NCBI GenBank assembly: GCA_015065385.1
Contig: SVQK01000095.1
Coordinates: 1 to 48,397, forward strand
Direction: 5' to 3'
DNA from: Oscillospiraceae bacterium
Lineage (GTDB): Bacteria; Bacillota; Clostridia; Oscillospirales; CAG-272
Length of the DNA stretch: 48,397 nucleotides
Positions 34,637 through 44,694 of the stretch are shown piece after piece. The notes under the pieces were generated by a model, which saw nothing but the letters and a program-made list of their open reading frames with translations, did no database searches and was not told the DNA's origin. Both the position numbers and the translations under genes were made by a program. Position 1 is the stretch's first letter. Each line of letters starts with the position of its first letter.

Positions 34637-35860
34637 ATGAATAAATATAATACAGTCTTTTCTTCCGCGGACATTCTGCTGCCCGCTTTTTCTTCCGATC
34701 CCGGGAAGATGCGGAAGTGGTCCGTCATCGCCTGCGATCAGTTCACGTCGGAGCCGGCCTACTGGTCCGCCTGCCGGGAAGAGATCGGCGGGGCGCCTTC
34801 CACTCTCCGTTTCATCATGCCGGAGGCCTATCTCGGAACGCCGGACGAAGCCGCGCAATCGGAGACGGTCCGGGAGGCTATGGAGAGCTTTGATCCCCGG
34901 AATATGCGGCGGATCGACGGGTTTGTCTATACGGAGAGATCCCTCCCCGACGGTTCCGTGCGGCGCGGAATCGTAGGCGCGGTGGATCTTGAGGGATACG
35001 ATTACGCCGCGGATTCGTCCTCACCGGTGCGCGCCACGGAAGGGACCGTACTCGAACGCATACCGCCGAGGCAGAGGATCCGCGCGGAGGCGAAAGCGGA
35101 GTTTCCGCACGTCCTCGTTCTGGCTGACGACCGGATCGGACTCTTCGACGAAGCTCATGCTGTCGCGGGATCCCTTCTGTACGATTTCGATCTGATGCAG
35201 GGGGGCGGCCACATCCGCGGATATGCCGTGAACGGATTTGCAGCGGAGCGTTTGTCCCGCAGAATCGCGGAGTACGAGCGCTCCATGGACGGACTTGTCT
35301 ATGCGGTCGGAGACGGAAACCACTCCCTCGCCGCCGCCAAAGCCCACTGGGAAACGGTGAAGCGGGAAATCGGATCGCAGGATCATCCCGCCCGGTACGC
35401 TCTCTGCGAGATCACGCCCATCGGGGATGAATCCCTCCGGTTCGAGCCGATCTACCGGATCGTACGCGGTTGCGGCACGGAAGAACTCATGGAGGAACTT
35501 CGAAGCGTTTCCTCCCCGGACGGCGCAGGGCAGCCCTTTACCGTCGTCACGGCGAAGGGAAGAGCAGAACTCCGGTTTTCCGATCCGGCAGACGGGCTGA
35601 CGGTCCGGTCGGTCCAGCGGTTCATCGACCGCTTCCTTGCCGCCCATCCTGGAACGTCATGCGACTATATCCACGGCGAACGCTCTCTCCTGACGCTCGC
35701 GTCGGAACCGGATACCGCGGGTTTCCTCTTCGGCGGCATGGACAAGAACGAGTTGTTTCCCTATGTGAAGGCATACGGGAAACTGCCCCGCAAGACCTTC
35801 TCCATGGGAGAGGCGGAGAGCAAGCGGTATTATCTCGAGGCGAGAAGCATCGTCCGCTGA
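34637..35860 (+). CDS. DUF1015-family protein, candidate serine-metabolism enzyme
   Basis: A 407-residue protein of the DUF1015 family. It has the N-terminal SADILLPAF, FTSEPAYW and FRFIMPE-like blocks, and a VGDGNHSLAAAKAHW motif (near residues 228-242) that resembles the DGHHR motif of ParB-fold serine kinases such as SerK. It converges on serA, with serC beyond, an association I recall in other Clostridia. No phosphoserine phosphatase (serB) is in the window, so it could supply the serine/phosphoserine conversion. The exact reaction is not established. Confidence 0.75.
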   Translation: MNKYNTVFSSADILLPAFSSDPGKMRKWSVIACDQFTSEPAYWSACREEIGGAPSTLRFIMPEAYLGTPDEAAQSETVREAMESFDPRNMRRIDGFVYTERSLPDGSVRRGIVGAVDLEGYDYAADSSSPVRATEGTVLERIPPRQRIRAEAKAEFPHVLVLADDRIGLFDEAHAVAGSLLYDFDLMQGGGHIRGYAVNGFAAERLSRRIAEYERSMDGLVYAVGDGNHSLAAAKAHWETVKREIGSQDHPARYALCEITPIGDESLRFEPIYRIVRGCGTEELMEELRSVSSPDGAGQPFTVVTAKGRAELRFSDPADGLTVRSVQRFIDRFLAAHPGTSCDYIHGERSLLTLASEPDTAGFLFGGMDKNELFPYVKAYGKLPRKTFSMGEAESKRYYLEARSIVR

Positions 35861-35885
35861 GCTCAGAATCCGGATCCACCAAACA

Positions 35886-35927
35886 AGTACAGGACTGCGG
35901 TCGGTCTGAATCCGCAGTCCTGTTTCT
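35886..35927 (+). terminator. Bidirectional terminator
   Basis: ACAGGACTGCGG (35889-35900) pairs perfectly with CCGCAGTCCTGT (35912-35923), followed by TTTC on the plus strand. It separates the convergent DUF1015 and serA genes. Confidence 0.83.
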
Positions 35928-35947
35928 CTATCGGGATGGGAACCGGA

Positions 35948-37120
35948 TCAGAGGACGATGACCCGGATGATGCCTTCCATCGCTTCAATGGAGGACTCGA
36001 TTTCGGAGTGGATATCCGCGTAGGTGTCCACCAGACAAACCGCGTATTCGCCGCGGGAATGGTCCACGAAGTTCTCGATATTGATCCCGCGCTCCGCCAG
36101 AGTCGAGCTGATGTGAGAGATCATATTGGGAATATTCTTGTGAAGGATCACGAGGCGTCCGGCGTCGGTGCGGGGCATTTCCACGGCGGGATAGTTCACG
36201 CTGTTCCGGATCGTGCCGTTTTCCAGAAAGTCTTTCAGTTCCTCGGCGGCCATCACGGCGCAGTTCTCTTCGGATTCCTCCGTGGACGCGCCGAGGTGGG
36301 GAATGGCGACGATGCCGGGGACGTTGACCACTTCCTCGGTCGGGAAGTCCGTCACATAGGCCGCGACCCGACCGTCCGCCAGAGCCGCTTTCAGATCGGC
36401 CGCGTTGACCAGATCCGCGCGGGAGAGGTTGACGATGCGGACGCCCGGCTTCATGAGGGAGATGGACTTTTCCGAGATCATACCCTTGGTATCTTTGGTG
36501 GCGGGCACATGGAGAGTGATATAATCGCTGACCGCATAGACCTCTTCGTAAGTCGCCGCGCGCTTGACGGAGCTGGACAGGCCCCACGCTGCCTCAACGG
36601 TCAGGAAGGGGTCGCAGCCGACTACGTCCATACCGAGGGACTTCGCCGCGTTGGCGACCAGTCCGCCGATTGCTCCGAGTCCGATCACGCCGAGGGTCTT
36701 TCCTTTCAGCTCCACGCCGCCGTACGCGCTCTTTCCGGCCTCGACCGCTTTCGCAACGCCTCCGGTCACCGCGCCGTCCGCCACAAGGGAATTGGCCCAC
36801 TCCACGCCGCCGATGATGTTCCGGGAGGCGAGGAGAAGCGCGGCGAGAGTCAGTTCCTTGACGCCGTTCGCATTCGCGCCGGGGGTGTTGAAGACGACGA
36901 TGCCGTTTTCCGCGCACTTATCGACCGGAATGTTGTTCACGCCCGCTCCGCACCGTGCGATGGCCTTGAGGGAAGCAGGGAACTCCATGTCGTGCATGGC
37001 GGCGGAGCGGACCATGATCCCGTCCGGAGCGGCTGCGTCCGCGGATACGGTATAAGCGGCGGGATCGAAGCGGTCCGTGCCGGCCTTGGCGATTTTATTG
37101 AGCAGTTTGATTTCTTTCAT
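35948..37120 (-). CDS. serA: D-3-phosphoglycerate dehydrogenase with ACT domain
   Basis: Oxidises 3-phosphoglycerate to 3-phosphohydroxypyruvate, the first step of serine synthesis. The 390-residue protein has ARCGAGVNNIPVD near 56, VIGLGAIGGLVANAAKSLGM near 144, YITLHVPAT near 201, NLSRADLVN near 230, IPHLGASTEESEENC near 274-288, and a C-terminal ACT domain (ISSTLAERGINIENF near 343), typical of the short serA type with possible serine feedback. It lies three bases behind serC. Confidence 0.94.
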   Translation of the reverse strand: MKEIKLLNKIAKAGTDRFDPAAYTVSADAAAPDGIMVRSAAMHDMEFPASLKAIARCGAGVNNIPVDKCAENGIVVFNTPGANANGVKELTLAALLLASRNIIGGVEWANSLVADGAVTGGVAKAVEAGKSAYGGVELKGKTLGVIGLGAIGGLVANAAKSLGMDVVGCDPFLTVEAAWGLSSSVKRAATYEEVYAVSDYITLHVPATKDTKGMISEKSISLMKPGVRIVNLSRADLVNAADLKAALADGRVAAYVTDFPTEEVVNVPGIVAIPHLGASTEESEENCAVMAAEELKDFLENGTIRNSVNYPAVEMPRTDAGRLVILHKNIPNMISHISSTLAERGINIENFVDHSRGEYAVCLVDTYADIHSEIESSIEAMEGIIRVIVL

Positions 37121-37123
37121 CGT

Positions 37124-38215
<1,092 letters not shown>

Positions 38216-38303
38216 AAAAAATCCTCCTGAGTTACGCGGGTCAGAACCTGAGAATGGCGCTGCGCATTAAAACAGATTATAACCGGCTATAGAAATTATG
38301 AGA

Positions 38304-38332
38304 ATTATACACCATATACATGGATTTGTCAA
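38304..38332 (-). promoter_or_regulatory. Consensus promoter of serC-serA
   Basis: Minus-strand TTGACA (38327-38332), 17-base spacer, TATAAT (38304-38309). The leader before serC is about 80 bases; no T-box or riboswitch fold was recognised in it. Confidence 0.9.
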
Positions 38333-38379
38333 GGAGACAGGCTCCGTGCCTTTGCATGAAAAACCAATATAAATCCCGT

Positions 38380-38449
38380 CCGTATTCGGATAAAGCAACC
38401 AAAGCGCAATGAGAGCGGGGGGCGGGCAGTTCGATTCTTCCGAATACGG
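38380..38449. repeat. Perfect 11-bp inverted repeat in the serC upstream region
   Basis: CCGTATTCGGA (38380-38390) and TCCGAATACGG (38439-38449) are exact inverse copies 48 bases apart. They sit between the serC promoter and the 3' end of the deacetylase gene. There is no T-tract directly after the 3' arm, so it is not a standard terminator. A two-site operator or RNA structure is possible. Confidence 0.6.
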
Positions 38450-38475
38450 CAATGATTCAGATTCGGGAAAAGCGC

Positions 38476-39150
38476 TTACTTCACAGTTCTGTCAAAAAAC
38501 TGCATATTTGTGACATACGCAATCTCCGGATGACCGGCCAGCGCGTCGAGGACCTTTTCGATGTGCTCCCAGCTGTTGAATTCTTCGTTTCTGTCGAATT
38601 CGAAGGAATGCCCCCAGAGATAGAAGAGCAGATCCCCGTCCTCCGGTTCCGCCGCGAGAAACCGCTCGATCAGGTCAAACACGGCGGGATCCCGGTGATG
38701 GCAGGTGGGATGGAGCAGAAGGGGATTCTCCGGAGGCAGGAACGCGCCGGTGGACCTTGTCGTTCTGGCATACCGTATGCCGTTGTGTTTCAGCACGTCG
38801 ATCACCGTGTCGCTGTACGTTCCGAACGGGTAAGCGTGACCGAGAACGGGGTATCCGGCGATGGCGGAGAGATTCCGGATGTCCTCGGAAATCTGAAAAT
38901 CGATCTCCTCGGGAGAGAGCTGCTCGAGGTGGGGATGATTCAGTGAGTGTGCGGCGATTTCGTGTCCGCGGTACAGCTCCGCCGCCTCTGCTTTGGAAAT
39001 ATACCATGAATCCGGATCGTTCTCCGGCATGGATCCGGAGATCAGGTTGAATGTGGCTTTCAGACCGCGCTCGTTCAGCATGGCGACAAATCTCCGGTCG
39101 TGCTTCGGTCCGTCGTCGTAGCTCAGGGTGACGTATTTCTTAGCTTTCAT
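38476..39150 (-). CDS. Polysaccharide deacetylase (NodB-like)
   Basis: A 224-residue carbohydrate esterase family 4 protein. It has SYDDGPKHD near residue 10 (metal and catalytic Asp pair), HEIAAHSLNHPHLEQL near 62-77 (HxxxH-type metal ligands), YPFGTYSD near 107, and a C-terminal LWGHSFEF near 183 supplying the last His. No signal peptide is visible, so it may act on cytoplasmic or small-molecule N-acetyl sugars. Start 39150 has GGAGGAGG upstream; an in-frame extension to 39210 overlaps the promoter and was not used. Confidence 0.86.
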   Translation of the reverse strand: MKAKKYVTLSYDDGPKHDRRFVAMLNERGLKATFNLISGSMPENDPDSWYISKAEAAELYRGHEIAAHSLNHPHLEQLSPEEIDFQISEDIRNLSAIAGYPVLGHAYPFGTYSDTVIDVLKHNGIRYARTTRSTGAFLPPENPLLLHPTCHHRDPAVFDLIERFLAAEPEDGDLLFYLWGHSFEFDRNEEFNSWEHIEKVLDALAGHPEIAYVTNMQFFDRTVK

Positions 39151-39218
39151 GATCCTCCTCCGCAGGGTTCCGCAATCCGAACGCGCCGTTTCGTGAGCGT
39201 CCGTTTTCAATCGGGATC

Positions 39219-39247
39219 ATTATAGCGAAGTGCGCGCCGGAATGCAA
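39219..39247 (-). promoter_or_regulatory. Promoter of the polysaccharide deacetylase gene
   Basis: Minus-strand TTGCAT (39242-39247), 17-base spacer, TATAAT (39219-39224), about 70 bases before the chosen start codon. Confidence 0.8.
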
Positions 39248-39350
39248 CTGTTCCCCCGAAAAATCAGGAAACTTTTTTCTCCGATGCGGGAACTTTCCCG
39301 GCCTCCGCGCCGTCTAACTTACAAATCTATTCTATACGCGGGAGGTTCCC

Positions 39351-40379
39351 ATGAAAAGCAGCCGGCTTTCAGTATTTGTCCTTTGTCTTGCGGCGGCAAT
39401 GCTCCTGACATCCTGTTCCTCCTCGTCCTACAGTTCCCAGAACTCTGCGAAGGACTCGTTTGCCTCATCCTATTCTCCCGCCGGTGATTATAACGGCGAT
39501 TGGGGAATGGCGGAAGAAGCCTATATGGAAGAGCCGGAGTACGACGCCGGAACCGGATCGTCGGGCGATTCCCTGAACGCCGGGCAGAACGACCTCTCCG
39601 CGCGGAAGATCATCATGACGGCTTCGGTCCAGTTCGAGACCACCGCATACGATGAATTCATGTCGGAGATGAACGCCTGCGTCGCACGGTTCGGCGGATA
39701 TGCGGAATCGACCGAGACCCACGGAGGCGGTGTTTGGTCAAGCGCCGCCTACAACCGCAGCGCGGATCTGACGATCCGGGTTCCCGCCGACCGGTACGAC
39801 GAGTTCATGTCCGCCGTTTCCGGTCTGGGCGCTCTGACGTATCGTTCCGAGAGCCGGGAAGACGTGACCATGAGCTATGTGGATATCGAGAGCCACATCC
39901 GCGCGCTGGAGACGGAGTACGACGCGCTGCTCGAGATCCTGTCGAAAGCGGAGTCCCTCGACGATGTGATCCTTCTGCAGAGCCGCATCTCCGAGCTCAA
40001 CTACCAGATGGATTCCTACAAATCCCAGCTCCGGAAGTACGACGACCTCATCTCCTACTGCACGGTTCACATATACGTCAATGAGGTGTGGCGCGAATCC
40101 GTTCCCAACGCCAGAACCATCACCTTCGGCGAGCGGATCGTCCTCGGGCTGAAGGACAACCTCAAGGATATCGGCGAAGGATTTGAGAATTTCGCAGTGT
40201 GGTTCGTCACCTCGCTGCCCTACCTTCTGATCTGGGCTGTGGTGATCGCCGCCGCCGTCCTCATCATCCGCGCCATCGTGAAACGGCATAAAAAGAAGAA
40301 GGAACAAAAGCTGATAGACGCCTACATCCGGAGCCGGGAGAATGAAAACAACACACAGAAAACTGACGAAAACACTTAA
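39351..40379 (+). CDS. DUF4349 lipoprotein with C-terminal membrane anchor
   Basis: A 342-residue surface protein. Signal peptide and lipobox LLTSC (Cys22), a Ser/Tyr/Gly-rich acidic linker, then a DUF4349 domain: KIIMTASVQFETTAYDEF near 86, GGYAESTETHGGG near 113, LTIRVPADRYDEFM near 138, a coiled-coil stretch from about 178 to 230 (IESHIRALETEYDALLEIL...LRKYDDLISYCTVHI), and a transmembrane helix near 285-308 with a basic tail. GCGGGAGG precedes the ATG. Role unknown; envelope-associated. It overlaps the next gene by 38 bases. Confidence 0.85.
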   Translation: MKSSRLSVFVLCLAAAMLLTSCSSSSYSSQNSAKDSFASSYSPAGDYNGDWGMAEEAYMEEPEYDAGTGSSGDSLNAGQNDLSARKIIMTASVQFETTAYDEFMSEMNACVARFGGYAESTETHGGGVWSSAAYNRSADLTIRVPADRYDEFMSAVSGLGALTYRSESREDVTMSYVDIESHIRALETEYDALLEILSKAESLDDVILLQSRISELNYQMDSYKSQLRKYDDLISYCTVHIYVNEVWRESVPNARTITFGERIVLGLKDNLKDIGEGFENFAVWFVTSLPYLLIWAVVIAAAVLIIRAIVKRHKKKKEQKLIDAYIRSRENENNTQKTDENT

Positions 40380-41034
40380 AATCATCGGCATCCTGATGCT
40401 GACCGCCGTAGCCGCCGCCGCCGGGATCAACTGCGCCATGCTCCTGAAAACGCGCGACCGGATCCTCGAGGAGAACAAGGCCAAACTCCGGGACGCGGAC
40501 TGCATCCTTGTCCTCGGCGCGGGCGTGCGGGACGACGGCTCTCCCAGCCATATGCTGACGGACCGGCTGATCGTCGGAATCCGCCTGTATGAGAATGGCG
40601 CGGCGCCGAAGCTGCTCATGAGCGGCGACCATGGGCGGGAAGACTACGACGAGGTGAACACCATGAAAGCCTACGCCGTTTCCTCGGGCATACCGGGAGA
40701 GGACGTCTTCATGGATCACGCCGGTTTTTCCACCTATGAATCGCTGATCCGCGCCCGGGATGTTTTCGGCGTGAAGCGGGTGATCATCGTGACGCAGGAG
40801 TATCACCTCTACCGCGCGCTGTGGCTGGCCGAAGAGTTAGGAATGGAGGCGGTCGGCGTCTCGGCGGACCTCAGGACTTACATCAGCCAGAGCGTGCGCG
40901 AGACAAGGGAAGTGCTCGCCCGGTGCAAGGACTTCGTCATCGGAATGATCCAGCCGGATCCGACCTACCGCGGTTCGTTCATCGACATTCACGGGGACGG
41001 CGGCGTAACGGACGACCGGAGGGTCTACGGCTGA
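40342..41034 (+). CDS. SanA/YdcF-like (DUF218) membrane-anchored protein
   Basis: A 230-residue protein with a basic N-terminus, one membrane helix (about residues 13-32) and an extracytoplasmic DUF218 domain: ADCILVLGAGV near 51, LTDRLIVGIRLY near 70, LLMSGDH near 90, MKAYAVSSGIP near 106, and TYESLIRARDVFGVKRVIIVTQEYHLYRAL near 130-160. SanA homologues affect envelope permeability. The 38-base overlap with the DUF4349 gene is large but the start has GGGAG nearby and the membrane segment begins right there. Confidence 0.83.
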   Translation: MKTTHRKLTKTLKIIGILMLTAVAAAAGINCAMLLKTRDRILEENKAKLRDADCILVLGAGVRDDGSPSHMLTDRLIVGIRLYENGAAPKLLMSGDHGREDYDEVNTMKAYAVSSGIPGEDVFMDHAGFSTYESLIRARDVFGVKRVIIVTQEYHLYRALWLAEELGMEAVGVSADLRTYISQSVRETREVLARCKDFVIGMIQPDPTYRGSFIDIHGDGGVTDDRRVYG

Positions 41035-41126
41035 GAGACCGGACGGAACGGTTAGCCGCAAAATAAAGAAGGAACGCTCCATGAACTCCTGGACCGAGAG
41101 AAATGAAGTGCTCCTTTTCCTTTTCC

Positions 41127-41155
41127 TTGCAAAAACCGGACGGATATGATATACT
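41127..41155 (+). promoter_or_regulatory. Promoter of the glycosidase operon
   Basis: TTGCAA (41127-41132), 17-base spacer, TATACT (41150-41155), 31 bases before the GH36-like start codon. Confidence 0.8.
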
Positions 41156-41186
41156 GGATCCAGATAAAAATGCCGGAGGTGTTCAT

Positions 41187-43118
41187 ATGGAATTCACGGC
41201 GGTAAAGCGGTTTTCGACCGGAGCTGAGGCCCCGATCCAGCTTTTGACGGAGGAAATCGACGGCGTTACGGCAATCCGTCCCTATATCGAGGTCAACGGA
41301 GCGCGCGATCTGACGCCTCTCGATCCGGAGTGCGGCGTACGGATCCGCATCGATCCCGGCAAAGAAGTGCGGTATATGGCCGACTGGCGGTATTCGGAAT
41401 TCTGGTGCGCTCCCTTTTTCGGGAACGATCTGAAGGAAGTTCCGCGGGACACGCAGTTCCTTTTGTACCGGGATCCCGACGGCTTATGGGGCGTGATCGT
41501 TCCGACCGTCGGAAAAGACTATAAGTGCGTGCTCGAGGGAGGCGCGGACGGGCTCGAAGCGAAACAGTTCAGCTGGGCGCATCCGAACTGCGGCCGCGGC
41601 GGGCTCTGGAACTGCGATGATCTCGCCTTCGTCTGGGCGGAGGGGGAAGATCCCTTCGAGCTGACGGAACGGGCGGTTCGTGCCGCCGCCTCCCTTCTCG
41701 GTACCGTTCTGAGGGGGGACAGACGCTACCCGGAGGTCTTCGAATACCTCGGCTGGTGCTCCTGGGACGCGCTGCAGATCCGCGTATCGGAGGAAGGCCT
41801 GCTCGAAAAGTGCGGGGAATTCCGTGAAAAGGGGATCCCGGTGAAATGGGCGATCCTTGACGATATGTGGGCGGAGATCGGGAACTTCCGAGGAAAAACC
41901 TACGAAACGCGTCAGGAGATGTTTCGGCTCATGCACGCCTCCTCCATGACGGATTTTGAGGCGGCCTACGACCGGTTCCCCGAAGGACTGGCTCATACGG
42001 TCGAAATGATTCATGAGTACGGGATGAAGGTCGGGATCTGGCATCCCTCCACCGGGTACTGGTTCGGGCTGGATCCCGCCGGGGAGGCCTATCGGAAGCT
42101 GAGCCCATACGCGGTCACGACAGCCGACGGGCGGATCGTGTCCGACTGGCACGAGGAGAAGGCATTCGGGTGGTTCAACACCATGCACCGCTTCTTCAAG
42201 TCCTGCGGAGCGGATTTTCTCAAGGTGGACAATCAGAGCATGACCCGGCGCTTTTATAAAGGGATGGACACCGTGGGCCGCGTCACCCGGGAATGGCATC
42301 GCGGACTCGAAGCGTCGGCCGGTCTGAACTTCGACAGCGCGATGATCAACTGCATGGGCATGGCCTCCGAGGATATGTGGAACCGGGGCTATTCCGCCGT
42401 CTCCCGGTGCAGCGACGATTTCCAGCCGGAAGACCGCCCGTGGTTCACCAAGCACATCCTCCAGTGCGCCTACAACTCCGTCTTACAGGGGCAGTTCTTC
42501 TGGAACGACTACGACATGTGGTGGACGGACGACACGCAGGCGGTGAAAAACAGTGTTCTGCGGGCCATTTCCGGAGGTCCGGTCTATGTCAGCGACGAAA
42601 TCGGGCGGAGCCGTCCCGAAATCTTAAGGCCGCTCTGCTTTGACGACGGACGGATCCTGCGCTGCGACCGGAGCGGCATGCCCACAGCCGACTGTCTCGT
42701 TGAGGATCCCCGGACCTCCGGGAAACCCTTCAAGGTACAGAACAGGATCGGAAAAGCGGGCGTTGTCGCGGCGTTCCACATTTCTGAGAAGGAAGGGCCT
42801 CTGGAAGGCATTCTCTCCCCGTCCGACGTGCCGGGGCTGGAAGGGGAGGAATTTGTCGTCTACGAATACTTCACGGAAAACCGGCACCGGATCCCGAAGG
42901 ACGGACACCTTCGCTTTATCCTCAGCGATCAGGACGACGTTCGCCTCTTTACGCTGATCCCGTACGAGAACGGCTTCGCACCGATCGGGAGGACCGACAA
43001 ATATCTTTCCTACGCGGCCATCACGGCGCAGATCGGAGAGCGGGTGACGCTGTACGAGCCCGGTCCGTACGCCTATGACAAGAACGGCGCGTTCTACACG
43101 GAGGATTTCCATGAGTGA
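41187..43118 (+). CDS. GH36-type alpha-galactosidase/raffinose synthase-like glycosidase
   Basis: A 643-residue protein of the raffinose-synthase/Sip1 branch of GH36. An N-terminal beta-sandwich (to about 190) is followed by a TIM barrel starting YLGWCSWDALQ near 187 and PVKWAILDDMW near 225, with the nucleophile Asp in LKVDNQS (about 348) and acid/base region SRCSDDF near 409, then a short C-terminal beta domain. No signal peptide, so it acts on imported oligosaccharides. ATG 41187 has GGAGG seven bases upstream. It overlaps the next gene by eight bases. Confidence 0.83.
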   Translation: MEFTAVKRFSTGAEAPIQLLTEEIDGVTAIRPYIEVNGARDLTPLDPECGVRIRIDPGKEVRYMADWRYSEFWCAPFFGNDLKEVPRDTQFLLYRDPDGLWGVIVPTVGKDYKCVLEGGADGLEAKQFSWAHPNCGRGGLWNCDDLAFVWAEGEDPFELTERAVRAAASLLGTVLRGDRRYPEVFEYLGWCSWDALQIRVSEEGLLEKCGEFREKGIPVKWAILDDMWAEIGNFRGKTYETRQEMFRLMHASSMTDFEAAYDRFPEGLAHTVEMIHEYGMKVGIWHPSTGYWFGLDPAGEAYRKLSPYAVTTADGRIVSDWHEEKAFGWFNTMHRFFKSCGADFLKVDNQSMTRRFYKGMDTVGRVTREWHRGLEASAGLNFDSAMINCMGMASEDMWNRGYSAVSRCSDDFQPEDRPWFTKHILQCAYNSVLQGQFFWNDYDMWWTDDTQAVKNSVLRAISGGPVYVSDEIGRSRPEILRPLCFDDGRILRCDRSGMPTADCLVEDPRTSGKPFKVQNRIGKAGVVAAFHISEKEGPLEGILSPSDVPGLEGEEFVVYEYFTENRHRIPKDGHLRFILSDQDDVRLFTLIPYENGFAPIGRTDKYLSYAAITAQIGERVTLYEPGPYAYDKNGAFYTEDFHE

Positions 43119-44694
43119 AGCGATTCTGACCTCGTTCGAAGGCAGCAACGACACGGAACGGTTCGCGTCGGCTATGGCGTACTGCCGGGAGCATCCGGGC
43201 ACAACGCTGACCGTCCCGCCCGGGAATTATATCGTGACGGGAGAGTTGGCCCGGGCGGCTCAGGAGCATGTGATGCGGGGCGATTGGGGCCGGAATCCGC
43301 AGCGGATCATGTTCAATCCGAAATACGAATTCGACCGGGGCATCGACTTTGCCGGACAGCGCGGCACACGGGTACTGGCCAAGGGGGCGGCTCTTCTCAT
43401 CGACGGCTTCATGGAGCCCGTATCCCTCCGGGACTGCGAAGACGTGGAGATCGTCGGGCTGACGATCGATCACATCCGGAGGCCGTTCAGTCAGGGAACC
43501 GTCCGCACGGTCGATCCGGCGTCGGGCAGGGCGGTCATCGAATTTGATATGGACTGCCCGGTGGAGAAGGGAACGCCGCTCACGCTCCGCTATCTTTTCT
43601 GGGATCCGCTGACCGGAACGGTACTTTCTGCTTCTGTCCGCTCCTGCACCGTACTCGATTCCCACACGGCGGAGGCCGAGCTGTCCTCTTCCATACCCGA
43701 CGGAACGCGGTTCTGCACGATCCACACCTACCACTCCCGTCCTGCGATTCTGATCGAGCAGGCGAAGGACATCCGGCTGACGGACGTGACGATCCACTCC
43801 CAACCGGGGATGGGCGTCGTCGGGAACCGAAGCCGGGACATTGTCCTGACGCGCCTGCGGGTCGTTCCTGCGGTCGGGCAGATGTGGTCAACGAACACGG
43901 ACGCCACCCATTTTACCGCGATCCGGGGGCTTCTGCGCTTTGAAAACTGCGAATTCGAAGGGCAGGGCGACGACTTCACCAACGTCCACGGATATTATCA
44001 AGCCATCGTGGAGCGGGAGGACGACCGGACGGTCCGGATCCGTGAAAAGACGCCGGACGGAACGCACGCGCAGACACTCGACTATCCCGATCCCGGTGAC
44101 ATACTGGAGCTGACGTCCTACGATACCCTCGAAGTGAAGGACTCCTTCCGCGTCACAGACTGCGAACCGATGCCTGAGGAATGGATGTGCAGGGTGACCC
44201 TCGACCGCCCGCTCCCGGAGAATACGGACGGATGGATGCTGGCGGACGTGACGGCCCTGCCGCGCCTCGAGGTGATCGGCTGCCATGCGTCCTCGCACTT
44301 CGCCCGGAGCGTGCTCATCAAAACAAGATCCGCTCTGATCGAAGGAAACACCTTCCGGAATGTTCAGGGGCCGGCCATCGTCGCCGCGGCGGAATCCTGG
44401 TGGTATGAAGGCGTCTGTCCTGCCAACGTGATCATCCGGAACAACCGGATTCTGAACTGCGGCTGGGCATGGGGCGAGGCGGCGGGAATCGTCGTCAAGG
44501 CGGATTCGGAGCACCCGTCCGGACAGAGCATCCGGAATATCCTGATCGAAGACAATCTCATCGACGCGCCGAGGCAGGAGCACGCGGTCTTTTGCCGGAA
44601 TGCGGAAGGCTTGACGATCCGGCGAAACCGCATGAACGTCCGCGGAAAACCCGTTGTGATCGAAGACTGCACGGAGGTGGAAACAGACGGATGA
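43111..44694 (+). CDS. Right-handed beta-helix protein, GH110-like alpha-galactosidase candidate
   Basis: A 527-residue right-handed parallel beta-helix protein. VPPGNYIV near 37, DGFMEPVSLRDCEDVEIVGLTIDHIRRPFSQGTV near 100-130, and NTDATHFTAIRGLLRFENCEFEGQGDDFTNVHGYY near 258-295 match what I recall of GH110 alpha-1,3-galactosidases, including the DATHF and DDxTNVHG blocks. No signal peptide. Overlap with the GH36-like gene supports shared work on alpha-galactosides. Assignment to GH110 is from memory of motifs; another beta-helix hydrolase or lyase is possible. Confidence 0.65.
   Translation: MSEAILTSFEGSNDTERFASAMAYCREHPGTTLTVPPGNYIVTGELARAAQEHVMRGDWGRNPQRIMFNPKYEFDRGIDFAGQRGTRVLAKGAALLIDGFMEPVSLRDCEDVEIVGLTIDHIRRPFSQGTVRTVDPASGRAVIEFDMDCPVEKGTPLTLRYLFWDPLTGTVLSASVRSCTVLDSHTAEAELSSSIPDGTRFCTIHTYHSRPAILIEQAKDIRLTDVTIHSQPGMGVVGNRSRDIVLTRLRVVPAVGQMWSTNTDATHFTAIRGLLRFENCEFEGQGDDFTNVHGYYQAIVEREDDRTVRIREKTPDGTHAQTLDYPDPGDILELTSYDTLEVKDSFRVTDCEPMPEEWMCRVTLDRPLPENTDGWMLADVTALPRLEVIGCHASSHFARSVLIKTRSALIEGNTFRNVQGPAIVAAAESWWYEGVCPANVIIRNNRILNCGWAWGEAAGIVVKADSEHPSGQSIRNILIEDNLIDAPRQEHAVFCRNAEGLTIRRNRMNVRGKPVVIEDCTEVETDG

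Noticed and set aside
38216-38300. T-box or other riboswitch in the serC leader
   Set aside because: No T-box sequence, specifier loop or terminator pair could be found in the roughly 80-base leader.
38267-38452. 61-residue minus-strand open frame upstream of serC
   Set aside because: It runs through the consensus serC promoter and lacks a ribosome site; the sequence is better explained as regulatory DNA.
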